A stretch of DNA of 64,000 nt from Muscardinus avellanarius (taxonomy: Eukaryota; Chordata; Mammalia; Rodentia; Gliridae), in NCBI GenBank assembly GCA_963383645.1, contig OY726564.1, positions 107,267,540 to 107,331,539 on the forward strand, written 5' to 3'. Positions 47,478-59,795 of the stretch are shown here, one piece after another (the first letter of the stretch is position 1; each line of letters begins with the position of its first letter). The position numbers and the translations under genes are program-made. The notes beneath the pieces were generated by a model. The model saw only the letters and a program-made list of their open reading frames with translations. It did not search any database and had not been told where the DNA came from.

Positions 47478-47751
47478 TCTCTCTCCTCTCCTTCATCTTC
47501 ATGGAAAACGAGGGCGAGGGCGCCCGCAGGCGGTGGTGGGCACCCTGGCTGGGGATGCAGCAGGTTGGGGAGACGGGTCCTGACCCGTGCAGCTGAATGA
47601 ACAGGATGGAGGCAACCTCTGGGCATGGGGTGTCCGGGTCTTGGGCAGGTCTGTGAATGGGGGTTTCTGGGCCTCCCAGGCACATGGGACCAAGGGAACA
47701 GGATGGCGGGGCCTTGGCCTCTTGGGGATGGACGAATGCCACAGTACTTAC

Positions 47752-47772
47752 GTTCATAAAGGGAATGGTGAC
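47752..47772 (-). other. FAM163A: Candidate 21-nt micro-exon of FAM163A leader
   Basis: On the minus strand a good pyrimidine tract and acceptor (ccctttgtttgtcttgcag) are followed by exactly 21 nt, gtcaccattccctttatgaac in sequence, and then a near-perfect donor (GTAAGTAC). It lies between the coding exon and the candidate leader exon at 51608-51699. I infer a 5' UTR exon; no transcript evidence is available here. Confidence 0.4.
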
Positions 47773-47924
47773 CTGCAAGACAAACAAAGGGACAGAGATG
47801 TGAGCAGAAGAGTGATACGCTGAAGACCCCCGAGCTTGGCGCATCCTCTGACCTCCACCCTGCTTGCTTTGCGTGTGTGTGGTGGTGGGCATTCTACCAC
47901 GAGCTCTATCCCCACACCCAGCCC

Positions 47925-48145
47925 TTTCTATTTTTCTTCTTATATTTTGCGGTACTGGGGATGGAACCCAGGGGCATTCTACCTCCGAGCTACACCCCTA
48001 TTCCTACTTTTTATCCTTTATTTTGAAACAGGGCCTGAGTTGCAGAGGGCCTCACTAAGTAGCTGAGGCTGCCCACAAACCGCCATCCTCTGGTCTCAGC
48101 CTCCCAAGTGCTGGGATGACAAGCGTGCACCCCCACGCCCGGCTT
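47925..48145 (-). repeat. B1-dID SINE
   Basis: Full minus-oriented copy, with ttgcggtactggggatggaac at its left edge and cacccccacgcccggctt at its right edge. The DNA 48146-49060 shows no recognised feature. Confidence 0.85.
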
Positions 48146-49064
48146 CAATCAGACTTTTGAATCCTCAGATCAGTGTTTGGCCAGTTAGTATCCTTGGCAC
48201 CCCAAGCCGGCTGCACACAATGGCTTCCTAGGTAACCTCCCTGGCTTTGTATCTGAGCATCCTTCCTCCTGCGAAGCCTGGCCTTTCGTGGCGCGCCTTG
48301 CCGCCATCGCACAATCTGCAGGATACATAGCTCTGGGCGCAGACTTCCAGACAGGCCTCCCAGCCCTCTCTCCTCCGCCATCCTCCTGAGCCGGGCCGAG
48401 TTATCTTTCCCTGTGCACCTGCTCTCATTCTGGATGAAGCCTCTGCCCTTGGGGATGAAAGACGCTCCTTGCTCCCTTGTACAGGTGTTAAGACATGCAA
48501 CCCCGCACAGGCAGGGGCTCGGACGCAGGAGCGGCAGCTGGACACTGGGGAGAGGTTCCCTGGACAGTGTTACACTTGAGCCAAGTCCTACCAGCTGCAG
48601 GAGATGGAGCCACCTGGGGTAGGAAGAACGTGCGTGCCGGGGGGTGGGGGGCGCAGGGACCAGGAACGGTGAGGGTCTAGGAAGGCCGGACAGGCCAGGG
48701 GTGACGCCGGGAGGGGGCTGTGCACGAGGCGAGGAGCTGGGATTTAACTCTTGGAGATGATCCGGTTCCTGGGGGGGTCAGCGAGGGACCGCATGCTTCT
48801 GTCTGTTCAATCCTGCGCATCCTTCAAGGCCCAGAGAGTCCTCCCCTGAATTCCCGCTCCCCGTGCTCTAAGTCTGGATTCTCCTGCAGTGCCTTTCCAC
48901 GTTCTGCGCTTCAAATCCTACTTTGCTGGGATGCTAGTGACGTTTCATGTGAGACTGGCTTGATTCTTTCCACTAAGTTTTAGGTCCTTTGCAACCCGGG
49001 GCCGTGTCTGGACTTCTTTCCCCTCCCCCGCTCTAGTAGCTTTATACATTGAACACACAGAAAG

Positions 49065-49205
49065 TTCTTTTTTTTTTTTTTTGCGGTACTGGGGGTGGAA
49101 CCAGGGGCATTCTACCTCCAAGCTGCACCCCAGCGCTATTTTTTGTTCTTTATTTTGAAACAGGGTCTCACTGGGTTGCAAAGGGCCTCACTAAGTAGCG
49201 GAGCA
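49065..49205 (-). repeat. Truncated SINE
   Basis: Minus-oriented ID tail and linker with the start of the head missing after cactaagtagcggagca. A T-tract marks the tail. Confidence 0.8.
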
Positions 49206-49639
49206 CAGCAAGTTCTTAATAAAAGTTGGGTAACCATTTCACTGTGGAGCAGGCAGAGGCCTGGCAGTTGTGACTCTGACTGACCACCAGGGGGCAGCAA
49301 ACCCCACTCTCAGCTCAATCCCATCTGCAAACTGTCAAAACCAATCTGTCTTTGCCTCCGCACCGAGGGCCAGGCTTCTGGGAGTCACTGGGGCATCTGG
49401 AGGGGGTAAGAGGAATAGGAATCTCAGCCCGGGGAGCTTTTATGTGCTTTCACTGCAACATCAAGTCACCCTCCTCTGCTTCTCTGCAGGCTCAGCATCA
49501 AGGAGGGCTGCTGAGGAGGCACCAGGGCAGGACCCACAGCTGGGCCACGGTGACCTGACCTACTGAGAGCCTCTGTCTGTCCCCCTGGAATGTGCCCAGC
49601 TTGTTTTATTAATTATTATTACTATTGTTGTTGTTGTGT

Positions 49640-50335
49640 GTATGTGTGTGTGTGGTGCAGGGGATTGAACCCTGGGGCATTCTACCTCAGCCTATTTTTT
49701 ATTCTTTATTTTGAAACAGTCTCAATAAGTTGTAGGGGGGCTTCACTAAGTAGCTGAGGCTGGCTGCAAACCTGCAATCCTCCTGTCTTGGCCTCCCAAG
49801 TACTGGGATTAAAAGCTTGTGCAACTATGCCTGGCTCTATTATTATTGTTACTATTATTATTACTATTATTATTATTATTATTATTATTATACTGAGGAG
49901 TAAACTCAGGGGCATTCTTCCTCTGAGCTATACCCCCAGCCCCATTTTTTATTTTTTATTTTTTATTTTGTTTTTTTTTTTTTTTTTTTGGTGGTACTGG
50001 GAGTGGAACCCAGAGGCTTTCTACCTCCGGGCTATACTCCCAGACCCATTTTATATTTTATTTGGAAACAGGGTCTCACTAAGTTGCTGAGAGCCTCACT
50101 AAGTAGCTGAGGCTGGCTTCGAACCTGCGTGATCCTCCTGTCTGTCTCCCAAGCGCGGGGATTACAAGCGTGCGCCACCACGCCCGGCTCCATTTTTTAT
50201 TTTGAAGCAGGGTCTCACTAGGTTGTAGAGGGTTGTGGAGGCCAGCTGAGGCTGGCCGTGAACCTGTGATCCTCCTGTCTTAGCCTCCCAAGTGCGGGGA
50301 TTATAGGCTTCTGCCACCATAACAGGAGCCCAGCT
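49640..50335 (-). repeat. SINE, (TTA)n and nested SINE
   Basis: A minus copy (49640-49838) and a (TTA)n run (49839-49891) are followed by an older minus copy. That copy is split into tail 49895-49965 and head 50190-50335 by a variant-subfamily copy (49970-50189) inserted in its linker. Confidence 0.85.
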
Positions 50336-50376
50336 TGTTTTAGAAGACAAAGGATTATGGAGACACTAAGTACGGT

Positions 50377-50487
50377 CAGCTCCCTCCTCCCTGCCTCTCC
50401 GCCCCATGCCTGGCCTCCCGTCTTCGGTACCGAGGACAGCTCCCTCCTCCCTGCCTCTCCGCCCCATGCCTGGCCTCCCGTCTTCGG
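50377..50487 (+). repeat. 60-bp tandem duplication
   Basis: Two units with a period of 60 bp; the first 51 bp of each (50377-50427 and 50437-50487) are identical, beginning cagctccctcctccctgcc. Confidence 0.9.
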
Positions 50488-50544
50488 AACCACCGAGGCC
50501 GTATGACCACAGTGGCCTGGAAATGGGGGGCACGGCACTGCAGA

Positions 50545-50700
50545 CAGAGCCAGGGGCCGGAAGGCTCAGGTTCAAGGTTAACTGTGCCACTTAGCAGTCA
50601 CCCCATTTGGGAAACTGACCTTTCTAGCTTGTAAAATGGTGTTTATAAAAAGGTCAGCTTTCAAATACAACTGTGAGGAAAAAGTAAAATGTCTGAGTGC
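50545..50700 (+). repeat. MIR element
   Basis: MIR words in order: gctcaggttcaaggttaactgtg, then ccacttagcagtcacccc, then gggaaactgac, then taaaatggtgtttat. Diverged. Confidence 0.6.
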
Positions 50701-50894
50701 CTTTTGTCAGCTTTAAGAGATCCCACCGAACACGGTGGTTTGTGAAAAACAAGGCCCAAACATCTCTTGGCTGCTTGTGTCTGGCCTTAACATTCACGAG
50801 CCATGAAGGCTCACATAAAGTACAGGAAATGAGCTAGCCAGGCCCAGCTGGCTTCCCGGAGGGCTCAGTGCTAATAATCTGCCACTTAAATTCC

Positions 50895-51035
50895 CACATT
50901 CAGCTGGGCACAGTGGTGCAGGCCTTACCCCAGAGGCTGGCAGCTGAGGCAGGAAGATGCCAACTTAGACCGTCATCAATAAACAAAAGGGCTAGGGAGA
51001 TAGAACCCGTGGGCTCCACTCTGAGGCCTGCACTA
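50895..51035 (+). repeat. Diverged dimeric SINE
   Basis: gctgggcacagtggtgcagg head, a shortened middle, then gggctagggagatagaacccg in place of the ID tail. Older than the other copies. Confidence 0.65.
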
Positions 51036-51607
51036 AGATTAATAACAACCAACTAACAATAAGTAAGTAATTCCCACCCGCAGTGGTCTGCTCCTATTTT
51101 GGACGGGCTCATTTTCTTCCTGCAATAAGATGCGAAGGATGACGGTGACGCCCTCCACCTGAACAGCAGCTTACAGTTCACAGTGGTTGGATTCCATTCC
51201 CTCTCCAGGTGGGCAGGCTTCAAGGTGGACCATTGGCAGCCTTGCCTGGAACCCCCTCCCCTTGCTGCTGGGTCCTCTAAGTTGCTTCACAGCAAAGGTA
51301 ACGAGAAGCCACGTCTGAGTAGACTCAAGACTCTGACTTCCCTCTGGCGGCAGGCCCTCCCGTCCCTTGCGGGCTCTGCAGCAAGCGGCCCCTGTGACAG
51401 GAACTGAGCGTGGTCTCTGGCCAGCCACCAGCGAGGAGCTGAGGCCTCAGGCCCACAACCCAGAGGAACCGAACGAACCATCACAGACGAGAGTGGGCGC
51501 AAATCTACTTCCCATCCAGCCGGCTGAGCTTTCAGATGAAGCCACGACCCCAGCTAAGCCTTGAGGGCTGACGCGGTGGCGCGGAGGTCGGCCCGCAGGG
51601 CACTCAC

Positions 51608-51699
51608 GTGAAATGGCTGGGGCGGCAGCGGCTCGGTCACGCAGGCTGCGCCCGGGCAGATAGCGGTTCAGGGCGCATCGTGGCCAAGGGCCTTGGAGC
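51608..51699 (-). other. FAM163A: Candidate 5' leader exon of FAM163A
   Basis: On the minus strand: acceptor cctctctcgtgtctggcag (AG at 51700-51701), 92 nt, then donor CAC/GTGAGT (GT at 51606-51607). It contains a short upstream frame of 13 codons (ATG at 51678-51676, stop at 51639-51637). Position and strand fit a 5' UTR exon of FAM163A; the rest of the leader would lie further right. Confidence 0.45.
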
Positions 51700-52720
51700 C
51701 TGCCAGACACGAGAGAGGACGGTCAGCGGAACAGGGTGAAGGCTGAGGGCAGACGGCTGGCGCGGGAGGTGGCCCCAGCTCGAGACCCTGGGCCCAGGGA
51801 GGAAGCCCCAGCCTCAGAACCTGGAAAGACTCGGAAGGCCACATCCGACCCCATTCTTGTTCCCTCCCATGGGCCATCTAGAACCTTCTGCAGCAGCTGG
51901 GAAGCGAGCCTGGGTGGGGTGAGGAAGTCCAGTTTGTTCTCTCCCCCTGCACTGGGGGTGCACATCTGCGCTCCGGCAGATAGCAGCTCGGGGCGCAGCT
52001 GTCCCCCGCGCCTGTGCCCTCGCTGCCCGCGCCCTCCAGGCTCTCTGGCTTTACACGCCGCCTTCCCGCTCCTTTCCCCACTCTTCCTCGGATCCACCTT
52101 TCCCAGTGGCTGGGGCTTCCCGTGTCCAGTAGCCTGACTTCCTGGGGACCGAGCCCACCAAGTGGACATTCAGGCTGGTGCTGATGGGGCCGGGGAGGCA
52201 GGGCCCTGCAAGGCGTCTGGGATCACGGCGGACACGGCCTTGCATGCTGTCCAGCAGTGCCAATAGTCAGAAGATGCCGACTCTGGTGGCCCAGATGCCC
52301 AGGGGCAGAGCCAGGGGTGGCAGAGGACCCTGGGATGGAGACCATACACTGGCTCAGGCTGAGGGATGGTAGGAGAGAGGCCCCTGCAGGGACCTCAGGA
52401 GGCCACTCCTTAAAAACTCACAAAAGCAAGAGCTTTTTAAAAAAATTTTTTTCCAGCGCCTCCCAGATCTCTAGCCAGTAAGAACCCACCATTTCTATCT
52501 GGCAGGTAGTGAAATCACGACTGGGGGAAGGAGCAAGAGGAACCCAGACGGCCATGTCCAGACTACGGCAGAGTCAGTCTGGAGGGAGGGAGGTGAGTGG
52601 CCTCAAATGGGGCTGAGTTGATTATTACTCATGTCTGCTGTTTTAAACCCCCCCGTGGAGACTGTGTCTGTAATTTTAAAACAACTGTAAAACGATCACT
52701 GAAGCATAAATAAAGCAGTG
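51700..52720. other. GC-rich non-coding DNA
   Basis: Probably FAM163A intron. No exon is supported. Frames of up to 148 codons on both strands lack recognisable domains. Confidence 0.4.
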
Positions 52721-52724
52721 GAGG

Positions 52725-53330
52725 CCAGGAGTGAGGGTGCACACCTGTAATACCAGTACTTAGGAGGCTGAGACAGGAGGATTGCAGGTTCGAGGACAGC
52801 CCCAGCAAGCAGTGAGACTTAGCAACTGAGCAAGACCCCATTTCAAAACAAAACAATAAAAAGGGGCTGGAGAGCCAGGTGTGGTGGCACACGCCTGTAA
52901 TCCCAGTACTTGGGAGGCTGAGATAGGAGGACCATAGTCCGAGGCCAACCTCAGCTACTCAGTGAGGCCATCTGCAACTTATCAAGATCCTGTTTTAGCC
53001 GGGCGTGGTGGCGCATGCTTGTAATCCCCAGGCTTGGGAGGCAGAGACAGGAGGATCGCGCAGGTTCGCAGCCAGCTGCGCTGGCCTAAGAGACCCTGTT
53101 TCCAAATAAAAATATATAAAACAATAGGTCTGGGAGTGTAGCCAGGAGGTAGAAGGGCTTCCAGGAACCCCAGTACCACAAAAAAAAAAAAACAAAAAAA
53201 ACAAAAAAAACCCACAACAAAACAACAACAACAAAAAAGAATTAAAAATTTGGCTGGGGGTGTAGCTTGGAGACAGAATGCCCTGGGGTTCCATCCCTGG
53301 CACCAGCACCAAAAAAAAAAAAAAAAAAAA
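52725..53330 (+). repeat. Plus-oriented SINEs, one nested
   Basis: A head at 52725-52865, then an older copy split into head 52870-52995 and tail 53250-53330. A variant-subfamily copy (52998-53180, followed by an interrupted A-rich run to about 53245) lies between. Confidence 0.85.
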
Positions 53331-53489
53331 AGTGTAACTTGCCCAAGTCTCCCCAGCGGAGGACAAGGTACCCCATTAAATACATTTCAAAGTAAAGGAA
53401 TACTGGGGTTGGGGTGGGGCAAGGTTGCTTTTTTAGCACAAACCTTGTGGTATGCTTGCTTAACAACAGAAAAATGATCTGTTGAAATG

Positions 53490-53745
53490 TAAAGATTCTT
53501 AAGAGGTCTAGCCCAACCTCTATGTCGAGATGAAGAGGCCAAGTTCAGAGACAAGTGACTTTTTTTTTATACTGGGAGTTGGACCCGGGGCATTCTACCT
53601 TTGAGCTATACCTTCAATCCTGCTTTATTTTTTATTCTGAAACAGGGTCTCACTAAGTCATTGATGTTCTCACTGGGTGGCTGAGTTTGGCCTTTAACTG
53701 TGATCCTCTCGTCTCAGCCTCCCAAGTACTGAGATTACTGCCAAG
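53490..53745 (-). repeat. Possible MIR relic and minus-oriented SINE
   Basis: aacctctatgtcgagatgaagaggcc (53510-53540) resembles a MIR core. A minus SINE follows at about 53562-53745. Confidence 0.6.
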
Positions 53746-54380
53746 AGACTTGCTTGGCCACACATCGCGGGCAGCCATGGGGCTGGGAGTGGAGCTCCTG
53801 ACCCGAGGGCTGCTCTCCTTCCTGAAGGCCGACACATTTGTCACCAGGAGCTGAGGGATCCCTTGAAGTAGGGTTTGTGAAATGGGCTTGAGGTGGTGCA
53901 TGTTCAAGATAGAGCCTTGTGGGAAAGATCAGGGTCCAGATGCCCTGGAGCAGCCTCCAGAGTCGGCATTGCTGGCAGGTTTGCTATCAGCCATCTGGCC
54001 CTTCTAGACAGTGACGCAGAGCCACGGTCTTTGGGAGGATTTCAGGCTGGAGGCAGCAGGGGTGTGAGGTGACCTTGCATTGCCGGTGGCATCATCTGGT
54101 GCCCACATGACAGGATGGCTATGGGTTATGTGTCCTTTGGGCAAGCGGGCCGGAAGTCAGGGGGGGAAGAGGGGAGCTCTGAGCAGCACCAGGAGCACAT
54201 CTGGTGCAGAAAAGGAACCAATAAAGAAGTCAGGGTGGGAGGGCTTACCGTCCATTCTTCTAGAAGAGTCTGGGGATAGGCCTTCCATGAGCCAACCTGA
54301 TGGAGGCCTCCTGCTTCCTCTTAGGCAGGGGTCTCTCCTCTCTCCCAGGAGCCCCCTGTCCTCAGTGACTTCAAGCTTGC
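53746..54380. other. Non-coding DNA
   Basis: No exon or repeat is recognised; it is probably inside the FAM163A transcription unit. Confidence 0.3.
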
Positions 54381-54384
54381 TGAA

Positions 54385-54600
54385 GCAGAGTCACCTCGCC
54401 TCGCCGCCCGGGCAAATGCTGGCAGGAACTGCCGGCCGCAGCTGGCACCGGCACATGTAATTAATGAGTGCCGCCCTGTCCCCTGCTCGGCCCCTAGGAG
54501 CACGAGTTAATTGAGTGGGGCCTAAGCACCGGCTGATCTCAATTTCTTCCGATGCAATTAAGCTTTCTCCAGTGATTTATTAACTTATGGGGCAGACAGG
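54385..54600. promoter_or_regulatory. Candidate conserved non-coding element
   Basis: A SINE-free block that shifts from GC-rich to AT-rich and holds several homeodomain-type cores: TAATTAA (54458-54464), TTAATTG (54507-54513), CAATTAA (54555-54561) and TTATTAA near 54577-54583. No open frame explains it. Enhancer function is inference only. Confidence 0.35.
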
Positions 54601-56860
54601 GCTGCTCAGCCGCTCCAGAGAGGAGGAACCGCTCCTGACCTCTTTACCTGTCTTCCTGGATGGCGGGCCTTGGCGAGGCTGGCAGAGGGGGATGGAGCAG
54701 AAGGATCCTTGTGTCCTGAGGCCCAGCCCCAAGTCCTGACTCCCAGGATGAGGGTCTGAAAGACTGGTGACCACATGGGTCCCCACGCCAGGGATAGGCG
54801 TGCGCCGTTGGGGAAGGGACCTCTCCTCCAACAAGGTACTCGTGCAAATCATCAAGGAAAAAGCCCAAGGGCGTGAACGTGATAATGGGCCACGGGCAGG
54901 TGGTTTACAAAAGGGGCAACCCTACAGGCTAAGGGGAGATCGAAGGGGAAGGGCAGGATGGCAGCCAGGAGGATCATCCATGACCGTCTCCCCCGACACA
55001 CCAAACTGAACACTACTGCCTGCTTTTAGAATAAAACGAAAAAGCATATTGGATAAGGCAGGAAGGGAAGAGGCACCCGCGCTGCCCCTCTCCTGGTTCC
55101 AGCAGCCCATGGAGAGAGCCCAGGGAATTAAGCTCAGGACTCAAGACTTGAAACCCAGGCCCAGGCCCGTCCCAATGAAGCCCAGTGCTGGGCAGAGCCC
55201 TATGGTTTCCACCAGGCCAGTACTGCAGCCTGAGCCCCTGGAACAGCGTCAGGCCAGGCGGTGATGGCCGCCTCCATACCACCCTCCGACCCAGCAGGCA
55301 GAGCGGGGAGCAGGGCTGCTCCTGCGGGGTGCCAGGCAGGAAAGCTAGCCCAGGGCTTTGTCTTGGTCCCCAGGCCCACCACTGTGAGAATCGGGCAAAA
55401 ACCGAAGGCCCCGTACGCAGGCCAGAGCCCACAGGAGGAGCCCCGAGACTTCCCAGCATCAGCAGAGGCCTCTGCCCCAGCAGGACAGATGAGTTTGGCC
55501 TGCATCATTTCTAGCCTTGGCGTGCTCCCGGGGCACCCCACTCTCCTCCCAAGACTGCAGGCCCCGGCAGGTGTGACTCGGGGACAACCTGGTAGCGTCA
55601 GCCTCGGTGGCCAAGGGACTGTCTCTAGCGCCTGTCCCCCAACCTCAGACAGCATGGCTGTCACCGGGCCAGTGCTCACACAGGGCTCAGGACTGCCCTG
55701 ACGCCAGGCAGAGACCCGCACCCCAGGAGGTGGATTTGTGTTTCAGCCCATAGCTGTGGTACGGACCCCAGTGCACCCTAAGACTGTGAAGGTCATTGCG
55801 GCTATGAGATCTGGGCATCACCCAGACTACCATGAGCCCGAGTGGCCAGCAGCTGGCCTTCACTCGCGCTGCCTCCGTCCTGGGCGGTGTGGTGTGCTAT
55901 AAGACCCCATTCCTGGGAGGAGGCCACAGGACAGGATAGTAAGCACAAGACTTGCCCTGAAATTTAGTACCGCGTTAGTGAAGCCTCACACTGGGAATAT
56001 CCAACGGTCCTCATCTCCAGACCCTCTGGACCAGCTGCAGTGCTGGAGGAAGACCCATGGCCCCAAGCTCTGGGACTTCCATCCCAGCCAGAGTCACTTG
56101 TGAGTAGCTGCAGCTGTCTCTGGCCAGGAGTCCACCTCAGTAGCCGGCAGCCCAGGGAAGTGCGGGCCTTGGTTCAACTCCAGTGACCTGCTGATCTTGG
56201 TGGGCTCTGGGCGTGGGTGTAACACAGCCTGTGGGCACTGGTGGCCACAGGTGTAACCTAGGGGCTTGAAGCTCGTCCACGCATGATGAGTCTTCCCAGG
56301 GTGGAGCAGAATCCCACAACAACTGAATACAGGCCAGAAACTATGGATAGGGCATCTGGGCCTGATCTGGCCCCAGAGAGGCTTGGGGGACAGACTCCTC
56401 CTTCCAGGTTCTTTCCTGACTCCTGAACAGCACACTGATAGAACATTTGGTTCAAACCTGGGCCTGGACTGTCCTCTAGTACGGACAGTGCCAACGCACC
56501 AATGGCAGACTCCTGCAGCTCTGGAACTGAGCGCCACCCAGCTGAGCTAGTAGAAGTGACTTCAGACTCAGGAAATAAACGATCTCCTTGGAATTTCAGA
56601 AAGACAGGCACAAACAAAGCTCAATCCAGAAGACTGGCATAAATACTGAACCCGTCAACGCCCAGATAACATTGCACACCAACACACATCAAGGGCTTTC
56701 AGGAAACCGTGACCCCACAGTATGCTCAAAATCCAGTGACGGAAACGGAACTTCCAGCGATCAGTATGGGAGAATTCCCAGAGAATTGCATTGACCAGGC
56801 CTAGTGGGAAAGTTGTTCTGCATGCCTAGAACTGTCCCAACACAGAGCCTTCCACTCTGG
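54601..56860. other. Non-coding DNA
   Basis: No repeat family recognised over about 2.2 kb, unusual in this window. Frames of 100-173 codons overlap on both strands around 55013-55721 and 56094-56617 without domains. It probably belongs to the large intron of FAM163A. Confidence 0.35.
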
Positions 56861-56875
56861 TCTGCGCAGCTGTGT

Positions 56876-57040
56876 GTCGTAGAAAGAGCACTAGCCTGGG
56901 AGTCCCATGATTTGGGTTCAGATTCTGTTTTCTACACCTCTTACCTACATGCTTTTGGACAATTCGTGATCTCCTTCATCTGCAAAATGGAGATAAATAA
57001 TATACTTCCTTTCCAGGATGAGGATTATAGGGGTAAGTGG
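56876..57040 (+). repeat. MIR element
   Basis: Clear MIR in plus orientation: gtagaaagagcactagcctggg, ttgggttcagattctg, cttttggacaattcgtgatctcc, ctgcaaaatggagataaataata. Confidence 0.85.
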
Positions 57041-57762
57041 AGAGGGCGTTGAAGTTATGCTGCCTTCTAAGGAAGGTAGAGGCCATCCCCTGCGCCTTGG
57101 GCGCTAACAGAAGGCTGTGTCGCTAACAGATGCGACGGTCCTTCATGCACACTCGTCCCCTGAGTTGGTTAGGCTGAAGTCAGTGTGAGTCCAGTAAGAG
57201 CTAGACACTCAGTATGAATGAGTAAGAAGAGGGTGGCAGGGTGTGAGTGGACCAGACAGGGCTGGGATGAGGAAGGGACAGGTCCCAGGAGCCATGGTGG
57301 ATGCTGGGGCTTCAGCTGGATGCCCCAGCCTGTTAAACATCCCCGCAGCTCGTGCAAATGCCTTTTAATAATTGAGTTCTCTTAATTCTAAGTTGCAGTG
57401 GGGCTGAGCATGCTCCTGCCTAGTGTGTATCCATGGTACAAGGAGTGTACTCACAGCAAGCAATCGGGGCAGGCAGGAATTCAGAGTCAGAGGTAACCAC
57501 GGCAATTTGTGGCTCTTGGACGGATCTGGGGCTTCCTATGAGCCCTGCATGGGCGTCTGGGCCAGTCCTGTGTAGATCCTGCGGAGCACGTGGCCCGGCT
57601 CAGGTTAAGCGCGGTTTAATACCTGTGACGACGGCCTCCTGCCTTTCTCATTCTGTCCTCGACCTGCTGCTCAGGTCAGAACGAGTCCCTAAGGTGGCTG
57701 ACCATGGCTGACGAACGCTTGGGCTGGGACCTTTGCATCTCAGTGTACTTGTGCAACCCCCC

Positions 57763-57935
57763 ACCCCCTTTGGTGGTACTGGGGTTCCTGGAAGCCCTTC
57801 TACCTCCAGGCTACACTCCCAGACCTATTTTTTTTTGAAACAGGGTCTCTTAAGCCAGCATGGCTGGCTTTGAACCTGCGCGATCCTCCTGTCTCCCAAG
57901 TGCGGGGATTACAAGCGTGTGCCACCACGCCCGGC
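57763..57935 (-). repeat. Variant B1-dID SINE
   Basis: Minus-oriented copy of the variant subfamily (ggggttcctggaagcccttc at the tail, gcgcgatcctcctgtc at the head) with a shortened head. The DNA 57936-58900 holds no recognised feature. Confidence 0.85.
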
Positions 57936-58852
57936 ATGCAAACTCTTTTACCTCGTGTTTATTTCTCACCTACCAGTTCCAGAGCCTTAAGGGAAGCGCT
58001 GGCATTAAGCTCCACCCGGGGAGCTCATGGGGGTTGGGCAGCATGTCCAGGTTCCCAGAGGAGGCCCAGGGTGACTGGCGCAGACCACCAGGGGCTTGAG
58101 CCCCAGTATCCACCCTGGGCATTCAGTGCTTAGGGCTGCCAATCAGTACTTACTGCAGATGAACAACAGATGCCCCGCTCCCCCAGCCAAGGCAGGTGTG
58201 CAGGTGCCACGGCTCCCATAGCTCAACTCACCCCTCCTGGGCGACCCAGCAGGCCGCTCCGCACATTCCTTCAGTTAAAGCTACGTTGATCTTGGACGGA
58301 GAGCGAACACGGACGGGTGTGTGGGAGCCCTGCACAGGCAGAGCTTGGACCTGGCTCTGAGCCCCGCAGGCTGGAAGGGGGCGTGACCTCAGGAAAACCT
58401 AGGAGCAGCCACTTCGTGTCTGCCTTGCCCTAGAACAGAGCAGGTGCTCGATGCGTACTTGTCCAATGAGGAAGCTAGCTGATGGCTGCAGAAAGCCCCC
58501 TTTGCCACCGCCTGCCTGTCCCTCGTTCCTTCCTCGAGCCCGTGGACCTCTCGTTAGAGAACTCAGGCCCTCCGTTTCTGCTCGTCTCTGCCACACACCT
58601 GGGATGTAATTATGTGTCACTTAGGTGAGCGTGGGCTGCTCGTCTCTGCAGGTCTTGAGGTTCCGGTCCCGGGTCTGTCCCCTCGGCTCCGGAGAGGCCA
58701 CGCCACAGCGGCGCGCTCGGGCTGCGGCTCGGTTTCCCTTTCTGTCTTTCACTAACGCATATGGACTTGGACTTTTTCTACGCTTCCTCCTGTTGACCCT
58801 CCAAGCTTGGACATTTTTTATTTCTCTGATTTTATGGAAAATACTAAGTTAA

Positions 58853-59610
<758 letters not shown>

Positions 59611-59795
59611 ACTCCAAGGGATTTGGCAAAGGGTGCACAGCTGTTCCAGGGACCCGAGATTCCCTGCCCCTGCTCTTTTTCCATGACCAGTAGTTTTGCT
59701 ACACAAGAGTGGCTGGTCCGTCTCTGTGCACCGGCTGGTCTAAGTCCACACCCATGCTCGCTCTCCTAGCCTTACTCTGCTGCCTTAGTAGCCGA

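Noticed and set aside
47383..47892. Thr-His and Cys-Val repeat frames over the (GT)n run
   Set aside because: Microsatellite translation; no conserved protein.
55013..55721. 148-173-codon overlapping frames on both strands
   Set aside because: No domain or splice logic, and several phases are open at once, as expected for GC-rich DNA.
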